From NCBI GenBank assembly GCA_012729785.1, contig JAAYCL010000023.1, forward strand, positions 1 through 64,000: a DNA stretch of 64,000 bases, read 5' to 3'. The translations under genes and the position numbers were made by a program. Position 1 is the first letter of the stretch. Each line of letters starts with the position of its first letter. The DNA is from Chlamydiota bacterium (lineage in GTDB: Bacteria > Auribacterota > Tritonobacteria > UBA1439). Of this stretch, positions 56,656 to 64,000 are shown piece by piece. The notes beneath the pieces are model-generated. The model ran no database searches, was not told where the DNA came from, and saw only the letters and a program-made list of their open reading frames with translations.

Positions 56656-58134
56656 ATGGCCTCTATCGCGTTCTTCGGGATCTTCGGCGTAGCGACGGCC
56701 CTCTGCGCGGTTTCCGCCCCCGCGCAGGATACCGCCCTGCATGCGCAGGTCGAGCGCCGCATCGTTGAGATCACGGACGCCGCCCTCGTCCGGCACGGCA
56801 TCCCCGGGGCGGTCGTGGGCGTCCGGATCGGCGGCGCGGGGACGTGGCTCGTGGCGCGCGGGAAGGCCGACCTCGACGCGGGCAGGGACGCGGAGGCCAC
56901 CGACCCCATCCGCATCGGAAGCGTCACGAAGTCGTTTACGGCGGTCGCGGCGCTCCAGCTCGCCGACCGCGGCCTGCTCGATCTCGACGACGCGCTCGAC
57001 CGGTTTGACGCCGGGGCGAAGGTGCCCCACGCCGCCGAGATCACCGTCCGGATGCTCCTCAATCACACGAGCGGCATCTTCGACTATGCGAACGACGAGG
57101 TCTTCGAGGAGGATTTCGCCACGAAGCCCGACAAGACCTGGACACCGGAGGAGCTGGTGGATATCGCCGTATCGCACGGCCCCGACTTCCCGCCGGGCGC
57201 GCGCTGGGCGTACTCCAACACGAACTACATCCTCCTCGGGATGATCGCCGAGGAGGTCTCCGGCGAGTTTATCGGCGACCTCATCCGCGAGAACATCGTC
57301 GAGCCGCTCGGGCTCGCCTGCACCGTGTGGCCCGACGGCCCCACGATGGAGGACCCCTGCCTGCATGGCTACTGGGACCCGGGATGCACGGGCGTTCTCA
57401 AGGATTGCAGCAGGTACGAGCCGACCGCCGAGTTCGGCGCGGGTGCGATGATCTCCTGCGTCGAGGACCTCCTCGTGTGGGCGAAGGCGTTCGCGGAGGG
57501 GGCGCTGCTCGGCGAATCCGTCCGCCGGGAGCAGCGGACCCTGGTCGACGCCGGCGGGGGGGGGAGATGGGGCCTCGGCGTCTCATTCGTGCACGGATTC
57601 TACGGGCACGGCGGGAACATCCGGGGGTACGACATTTCGATGTACCATCTCCCGTCGCGGGACGCGTCGTTCGCGATCCTGCTCAACAGGCAGGTCGGCT
57701 GGGAAGAGTGCAGCGCGCCTGTCGTGGTTTCGGCGTCCATCTTCAAGGAGATCGCGGCGGAACTCGTCAAGGCATCCTCCCTCCTCCAGCTCGACCTGAA
57801 CGGGCGGGAGGCGGCGGTGGGCGACACCGTGAGCGTCCTCGCGACCGCGGCGCACCTCGTGCCCCCCTTCGACGCCTACTGCGTCGTCGAGGATCCCGCG
57901 GGGACGCTCTTCTCCCTCGGTCCCGGCGGCGCGGTCATGCCGGGCGTCTCGCCGTTCGCCCGCGGCGTCCCCTTCGTCTCGGATCCCGTGACCGTCGAGC
58001 TGTTCCGGGATCCGATCCCCCCGGGCCTGCGGCTCGGCCGCTACCGGGTCACGCTCGGCATCTGCGACCCGGGCGCCCGGCCCTCCCTCGACTCCGCCCG
58101 GGAATACCGGCAGGACCTGATCGCCATCCGCTGA
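56656..58134 (+). CDS. Serine hydrolase of the beta-lactamase/penicillin-binding class C family
   Basis: A 492-residue exported protein: signal peptide (hydrophobic core about 5-20) and a class C beta-lactamase/DD-peptidase-like domain. SxxK is Ser89-Lys92 (RIGSVTKSF), YxN is Tyr186-Asn188 (WAYSNTN), and the third motif is HGG (YGHGGNIRGY). Such proteins include D-alanyl-D-alanine carboxypeptidases, esterases and beta-lactamases; sequence does not choose. The C-terminal 130 residues form a separate, beta-rich domain. No ribosome-binding site precedes the ATG, which lies 6 bases after a TATACT box. Confidence 0.85.
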   Translation: MASIAFFGIFGVATALCAVSAPAQDTALHAQVERRIVEITDAALVRHGIPGAVVGVRIGGAGTWLVARGKADLDAGRDAEATDPIRIGSVTKSFTAVAALQLADRGLLDLDDALDRFDAGAKVPHAAEITVRMLLNHTSGIFDYANDEVFEEDFATKPDKTWTPEELVDIAVSHGPDFPPGARWAYSNTNYILLGMIAEEVSGEFIGDLIRENIVEPLGLACTVWPDGPTMEDPCLHGYWDPGCTGVLKDCSRYEPTAEFGAGAMISCVEDLLVWAKAFAEGALLGESVRREQRTLVDAGGGGRWGLGVSFVHGFYGHGGNIRGYDISMYHLPSRDASFAILLNRQVGWEECSAPVVVSASIFKEIAAELVKASSLLQLDLNGREAAVGDTVSVLATAAHLVPPFDAYCVVEDPAGTLFSLGPGGAVMPGVSPFARGVPFVSDPVTVELFRDPIPPGLRLGRYRVTLGICDPGARPSLDSAREYRQDLIAIR

Positions 58135-58421
58135 CTGGGCCATCCCCCCGTCATCGACCGCGCGCCATGTTCAATGCCAACGCCGGCGGGACGTGGCGGC
58201 GCAGACTCGGCGGCGCGCTCCCGGCCGGCAGAGGCGTATCCTGCAAGAGCACGGTTGTTGCGCGCGAAATCGCCCCCGCGGCCGGCGACTTTCAGGTCAG
58301 GTTCATGCTACACACTGCGATGCGCGAAATAAGCTGATTGAAAAGGAGTATTGGATTAAGATGGATGCGAGAGACCATTCGAGATGGGAGATGGAGTAGA
58401 AGGAGCGGCGGAGGCGGCGGT
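58135..58421 (+). other. Intergenic interval without a supported gene
   Basis: Between the serine hydrolase and radical SAM genes. One short reading frame ends at 58399 but lacks a ribosome-binding site, good codon use and homology, so I do not call it. The last 50 bases are purine-rich with AAGGAG and GGAGGCGGCGG before the next ATG. Confidence 0.6.
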
Positions 58422-59549
58422 ATGATCGCGATACGGAAGAGCCCCGACACCGCGGAGAAGCTCGCGACCCTGTCGCGCGACTCGCGCTACGACCTGGCGT
58501 GCGCCTGCGCGACGCGCGCGGACGAGCACCGCCGGCGATCCCCCGATGACACGTGGATCTACCCGGTGATCCATCCCGACGGGCGCGCGACCTTCCTGTT
58601 CAAGGTCCTGCTCTCCAACGAGTGCGTCAACCGCTGCGCCTACTGCCCCCTCCGGGCCGGGGCGGATATCGCCCGCTGCACCCTCGCCCCCGAGGAGCTG
58701 GCGCGGGCGTTCCTCTCCTACTACAGGGCGGGGCGGGTGAGCGGCCTGTTCCTGAGCAGCGCGGTGCGCGGGAGCCCCGACGACACGATGGAGCGGATCA
58801 ACCGCGTCGCAGTCTCCCTGCGCAGGGCGCGGTTCAGGGGCTACATCCACCTCAAGATCATCCCCGGGGCCTCGGACGCCGCGATCGAGCAGGCGCTGGG
58901 CCTCGCCACGGCGGTGTCCCTGAACATCGAGACCGCCGGGGAGGCCAATTTCAGGCGCCTGGACACCGGGAAGGAGTACCTCCGCGACATCGTCAGGCCG
59001 ATGCGTCTCATTGGCGCGCTCACCGCGAAGGGACGCCGCTACGCGGGGGTGAAACAGACGACGCAGTTCGTCGTGGGGGCCGCGCAGGAGACGGATGCGG
59101 AGCTCATCCGCTACACCTGGAGACTGTACAAGGGGCTGGGGCTGGCCCGGGTCTACTTCAGCGCCTACCAGCGCGCGGCGGGCTCCGCCGCGCTCTCCCC
59201 GGTCCGGGGCAACCGCGACCTCCTTATGCGCGAGCACCGGCTCTACCAGGCCGACTGGCTCATCAGAAAGTACGGTTTTGCCGCCGACGAGATACCGCTG
59301 GGGCCGGACGGGAACCTGTCGCTCGAGGCCGACCCGAAGGAGATCTGGGCGCGGGCGCACCCGGAGTTTTTCCCCGTCGCGGTCAACAGGGACGACGCCG
59401 CCCGGCTCCTCCGTGTGCCGGGGATAGGGCAGGTGGCGGCGAAGCGGATCCTGGCGCTGCGGCGGGACGGAACGAGCTTCCGCTCGCCGGAGGATCTCGC
59501 GCGGGCCGTCGTCCTGCGCGGGAAGGCCGTACCCTATCTGTCGTTCTGA
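58422..59549 (+). CDS. Radical SAM protein with C-terminal helix-hairpin-helix (putative DNA modification/repair)
   Basis: A 375-residue radical SAM enzyme. The cluster motif is CVNRCAYCPLR (CxxxCxxC, within KVLLSNECVNR), SAM-binding features such as the GLFLSS and LNIETAGEANF segments follow, and the last 60 residues form a helix-hairpin-helix DNA-binding motif: RLLRVPGIGQVAAKRILALRR. This layout matches the family annotated as putative DNA modification/repair radical SAM protein (TIGR03916-like), which usually sits beside a uracil-DNA glycosylase-like partner. No such partner is in the window. Start ATG follows GGAGGCGGCGG; the frame continues upstream without support. Confidence 0.85.
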   Translation: MIAIRKSPDTAEKLATLSRDSRYDLACACATRADEHRRRSPDDTWIYPVIHPDGRATFLFKVLLSNECVNRCAYCPLRAGADIARCTLAPEELARAFLSYYRAGRVSGLFLSSAVRGSPDDTMERINRVAVSLRRARFRGYIHLKIIPGASDAAIEQALGLATAVSLNIETAGEANFRRLDTGKEYLRDIVRPMRLIGALTAKGRRYAGVKQTTQFVVGAAQETDAELIRYTWRLYKGLGLARVYFSAYQRAAGSAALSPVRGNRDLLMREHRLYQADWLIRKYGFAADEIPLGPDGNLSLEADPKEIWARAHPEFFPVAVNRDDAARLLRVPGIGQVAAKRILALRRDGTSFRSPEDLARAVVLRGKAVPYLSF

Positions 59550-59584
59550 CCGTTCCTTCCGGGCCTTCCCCGCCCGCGGCTTCC

Positions 59585-59644
59585 TGTGACATTCTGTCCC
59601 ACCTGCGACGGGACGGCCTGTCGACTCTGGGGCGGGATGTCACA
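59585..59644 (+). promoter_or_regulatory. Inverted repeats in the dnaK upstream region
   Basis: TGTGACAT (59585-59592) and ATGTCACA (59637-59644) form an inverted repeat over 60 bp; a nested GTCCC-N9-GGGAC lies between. The region between 59550 and 59794 also has a TATATT box (59697-59702). The known CIRCE sequence is absent. Confidence 0.4.
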
Positions 59645-59794
59645 ACCGTTGCCTCGCCGCTCCGGCACTTCAATTCCGCAACACCTCGCGCCGCAGTATA
59701 TTGCGTTTGCTTGAACGATTCGATCTCTCTTGGAACGCCGCGTGCTTACTAATGAGCGGGATTCCATCCGGGGATCCCCATAAGGAGGATGCAA

Positions 59795-61741
59795 ATGTCC
59801 AAGGTTATCGGTATAGATCTCGGTACCACCAACTCATGCGCGGCGGTGATGCAGGGCGGTGAGCCGGTGGTCATCCCCAACGCCGAGGGGAACCGCGTGA
59901 CGCCGTCAACCGTGGCGATCACCAAGTCCGGCGAGCGGCTCGTGGGGCAGACGGCCAAGCGGCAGGCGGTGACGAACTACAGCAACACCATCTTCTCCAT
60001 CAAGCGCTTCATGGGGCGCAAGTACGAGGAGGTGGGGAGCGAGATCAAGCTCGTCCCCTACAAGGTCGTGCGCGCCTCCAACGGCGACGTCAACGTCGCC
60101 GCCGGCGGCAAGACGATGTCTCCGCCGGAGGTCTCCTCGATCATCCTCCAGAAGATGAAGAGCGACGCCGAGGCGTACCTGGGCGAGAAGGTCACCCAGG
60201 CCGTCATCACGGTCCCGGCCTACTTCAACGACAGCCAGCGCCAGGCCACCAAGGACGCGGGCCGCATCGCGGGCCTCGAGGTGCTCCGCATCATCAACGA
60301 ACCCACCGCCGCCTCGCTCGCCTACGGCCTCGACAAGAAGAAGGACGAGAAGATCGCCGTCTACGACCTCGGCGGAGGCACCTTCGACATCTCCATCCTC
60401 GAGATCGGCGACGGCGTCTTCGAGGTCAAATCCACCAACGGCGACACGCACCTCGGCGGGGACGACTTTGACCAGCGGATCGTGGACTGGATCGCCGACG
60501 AGTTCAAGCGCGAGCAGGGGATCGACATCCGCCAGGACAAGATGGCCCTGCAGCGCCTGAAGGAGGCGTCGGAGAAGGCCAAGTGCGAACTCTCCTCCGC
60601 GACCGAGACCGAGATCAACCTCCCGTTCATCACCGCGGACGCCTCCGGGCCCAAGCACCTCGTCCTCAAGCTCTCCCGCTCGAAGCTCGAGCAGCTGGTG
60701 GGCGACCTGATCGAGCGCACCATCGGCCCCTGCAAGCGGGCGATCGAGGACTCCGGCATCGCGCTCGACAAGATCGACGAGGTGATCCTCGTCGGCGGGC
60801 AGACCCGGATGCCCAAGGTGCAGGAGGCGGTCAAGAAGCTGTTCGGGAAGGAGCCGCACAAGGGCGTGAACCCCGACGAGGTGGTCGCGGTCGGCGCCGC
60901 CATCCAGGCCGGCGTCCTCAAGGGGGAGGTGAAGGACGTCCTGCTCCTCGACGTGACCCCGCTCTCCCTCGGCATCGAGACCCTCGGCGGCGTGACGACC
61001 CGCCTCATCGAGCGCAACACCACCATCCCCACCAAGAAGAACGAGATCTTCTCCACCGCCTCCGACAGCCAGACGAGCGTGGACATCCGCGTCCTGCAGG
61101 GCGAGCGCGAGATGGCGGCCGACAACAAGCTGATCGGCAACTTCCAGCTCGTGGGCATCCCGCCCGCGCCGCGCGGCATCCCGCAGATCGAGGTGACGTT
61201 CGACATCGACGTCAACGGCATCCTCCACGTCTCCGCGAAGGACCTCGGGACCGGCAAGGAGCAGTCGATCAAGATCACCGCCTCGAGCGGCCTGGACGAA
61301 GGCGAGATCAAGCGGATGGTCAAGGACGCCGAGCTCCACGCCAACGAGGACAAGACGCGCCGGGAGCGGATCGAGACGAAGAACCGCTCCGAGGCCGCGG
61401 TCTACGAGGCCGAGAAGCTCCTGAAGGAGCACGGAGGGAAGATCTCCGCGGAGCAGCAGGAGAAGCTCAAGGCCGCGATGGAGCGCGTCCGGGAGGCGGT
61501 GAAGAAGGACGACCACGACGAGATGAAGTCCGCCTCGGAGGCGCTGACGCAGGCCTGGCACGCGGTCTCCTCCGAGCTGTACGCCCAGGCGGGGCCGAAG
61601 GGGCGGCCGGAGGGGGCGCAGGGCGGCCCGCAGGGAGGCCCCGGCGCGGGGCAGCCCGGCGAGGAGGGGCCGCAGCAGAAGAAGGGCGGCGACGACGTGA
61701 TCGACGCCGATTACGAGGTCGTGGACGACGACAAGAAGTAG
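59795..61741 (+). CDS. dnaK: Chaperone protein DnaK (Hsp70)
   Basis: ATP-dependent protein-folding chaperone of 648 residues. Nucleotide domain: [75 protein letters not shown]; substrate domain begins [18 protein letters not shown]. The C terminus has a Gly/Pro/Gln-rich linker and the typical [13 protein letters not shown] tail. Start ATG 59795 follows AAGGAGG; the MQMSK start at 59789 overlaps that site. grpE and dnaJ are not adjacent. Confidence 0.98.
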   Translation: MSKVIGIDLGTTNSCAAVMQGGEPVVIPNAEGNRVTPSTVAITKSGERLVGQTAKRQAVTNYSNTIFSIKRFMGRKYEEVGSEIKLVPYKVVRASNGDVNVAAGGKTMSPPEVSSIILQKMKSDAEAYLGEKVTQAVITVPAYFNDSQRQATKDAGRIAGLEVLRIINEPTAASLAYGLDKKKDEKIAVYDLGGGTFDISILEIGDGVFEVKSTNGDTHLGGDDFDQRIVDWIADEFKREQGIDIRQDKMALQRLKEASEKAKCELSSATETEINLPFITADASGPKHLVLKLSRSKLEQLVGDLIERTIGPCKRAIEDSGIALDKIDEVILVGGQTRMPKVQEAVKKLFGKEPHKGVNPDEVVAVGAAIQAGVLKGEVKDVLLLDVTPLSLGIETLGGVTTRLIERNTTIPTKKNEIFSTASDSQTSVDIRVLQGEREMAADNKLIGNFQLVGIPPAPRGIPQIEVTFDIDVNGILHVSAKDLGTGKEQSIKITASSGLDEGEIKRMVKDAELHANEDKTRRERIETKNRSEAAVYEAEKLLKEHGGKISAEQQEKLKAAMERVREAVKKDDHDEMKSASEALTQAWHAVSSELYAQAGPKGRPEGAQGGPQGGPGAGQPGEEGPQQKKGGDDVIDADYEVVDDDKK

Positions 61742-61812
61742 GGCGCCGGCGCGCAGGGCGGCCCGCACGGACGGCGACAAGGAGGTGATGCGAGGCGGTG
61801 ACGCGATAGGGC

Positions 61813-61840
61813 TTGCGATTCGGGCAAAAACGACTATACT
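61813..61840 (+). promoter_or_regulatory. Promoter of groES-groEL
   Basis: TTGCGA (61813-61818) and TATACT (61835-61840) with a 16-nt spacer; leader of about 24 nt to the ATG. No inverted repeat of CIRCE type around it, so control is not HrcA-like in an obvious way. Confidence 0.6.
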
Positions 61841-61870
61841 ATTTACCCCATTCACGAAAGGAGACGCACG

Positions 61871-62158
61871 ATGAAGGTAAAACCCCTGGGCGACAGGATC
61901 CTGGTGGTGAGGATCGAGGATGCCGAGGTGAAGAAGGGCGGCATCATCATACCCGACACCGCGAAGGAGAAGCCGATGCAGGCCAAGGTGATCGAGGTCG
62001 GCTTGGGCAAGAGGAACGAGGACGGGAAGCTGATCCCGTTCGAGGTGAAGAAGGGCGACACGGTCCTGATCGGGAAATACGCGGGCACCGAGGTGACGAT
62101 CGCCGACAAGGAGCACCTGATCCTCCGCGAAGAGGATGTCCTCGCGGTCATCTCGTAA
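61871..62158 (+). CDS. groES: Co-chaperonin GroES (Hsp10)
   Basis: 95 residues. [33 protein letters not shown], the mobile-loop segment, and the closing [16 protein letters not shown] identify it. Starts with GAAAGGAGACGC before the ATG; groEL follows 36 bp later. Confidence 0.98.
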   Translation: MKVKPLGDRILVVRIEDAEVKKGGIIIPDTAKEKPMQAKVIEVGLGKRNEDGKLIPFEVKKGDTVLIGKYAGTEVTIADKEHLILREEDVLAVIS

Positions 62159-63835
<1,677 letters not shown>

Positions 63836-63853
63836 TCCGGCACGCCTGAGTTC

Positions 63854-63890
63854 GAACCCCGGGGAGGGCGCATGCGCCCTCCCCGGGTTC
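63854..63890 (+). terminator. Strong GC-rich hairpin after groEL
   Basis: Near-perfect palindrome (GAACCCCGGGGAGGGCGC / GCGCCCTCCCCGGGTTC with one bulge) about 20 nt after the groEL stop. It lacks a directly adjacent T run; a TTTTTT tract lies at 63956-63961 further on. Probably ends the operon or stabilises the transcript. The remaining bases to 64000 hold no recognisable gene. Confidence 0.6.
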
Positions 63891-64000
63891 GCCGCGCCCG
63901 CGGCGGGCGCCTCGGGAAGGAGGCCCGTCGCGGGCGGAGGCGAATCGTTTCAACATTTTTTCCGTCCCCGGCGTCAAAGGGGTGTGCGGCGCATTCGGGA

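Noticed and set aside
58193-58399. Small ORF before the radical SAM gene
   Set aside because: Mixed composition, no ribosome-binding site at the start, and no recognisable features.
61742-61870. CIRCE element before groES
   Set aside because: No TTAGCACTC-N9-GAGTGCTAA or near match is present.

Overview
The window is a high-GC, densely coding piece of a bacterial chromosome. It starts in the 3' end of 16S rRNA and runs through a complete 16S–tRNA-Ala–tRNA-Ile–23S–5S operon. Good Shine-Dalgarno sites (the 16S tail carries CACCTCCTTT), readable -35/-10 promoters and two sigma54-type activators indicate ordinary bacterial expression. Lipoprotein and Sec signal peptides, a DUF1571/LolA-like periplasmic protein, ComEC and a GGM-tailed GroEL suggest a double-membrane organism. 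DUF1571 and the nested periodic intergenic palindromes are things I associate with uncultured PVC-type lineages (Planctomycetota/Omnitrophota-like), but the sequence alone does not settle the phylum. There are no phage, IS or CRISPR loci.

Layout. 1-4012: rRNA operon and terminator. 4278-7823: central carbon genes (short pyruvate kinase, an orphan 2-hydroxyacyl-CoA dehydratase-type subunit, two-subunit class I fumarase). 7854-12438: methyltransferase (minus strand), LemA, HtpX, cupin and a class I aminotransferase. 12651-16865: a 42-residue protein, tRNA-Arg, RNase PH, XTP/dITP pyrophosphatase, site-2-type protease and adenosine deaminase. 16900-19952 (minus): two TPR-like exported proteins. 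20133-26886: a REC-GAF-histidine kinase, an NtrC-type activator, a single-domain receiver and a large exported protein with about 44 ten-residue TPEPTATPT-type repeats. 27109-29950: comEC convergent with a DUF3006 gene.

30047-41541 is the most unusual block: one strong promoter followed by ten tightly packed co-directional genes (ketosynthase with an altered triad, canonical ketosynthase, methyltransferase, GH3-type adenylating amide synthetase, LolA-like DUF1571 protein, enolase-superfamily enzyme, alpha/beta hydrolase, two extended SDRs, second alpha/beta hydrolase). It looks like an undescribed acyl or polyketide-type pathway without an obvious carrier protein. GH3 plus an MLE-group enzyme would fit making, then isomerising, an N-acyl amino acid; this is inference.

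41579-50540 returns to housekeeping: rplU-rpmA-obgE, proB-proA, nadD-rsfS, argS, a divergent chorismate synthase that lacks the GESH histidine, and a small ferredoxin. 50575-54437 holds a TPR protein and an NtrB/NtrC-like pair. 55249-56487 is a repeat-rich, lower-GC island with a NYN-domain protein whose leader contains a terminator-like hairpin. The window ends with a serine hydrolase, an HhH-tailed radical SAM protein and the chaperone genes dnaK, groES and groEL, which have no recognisable CIRCE element.
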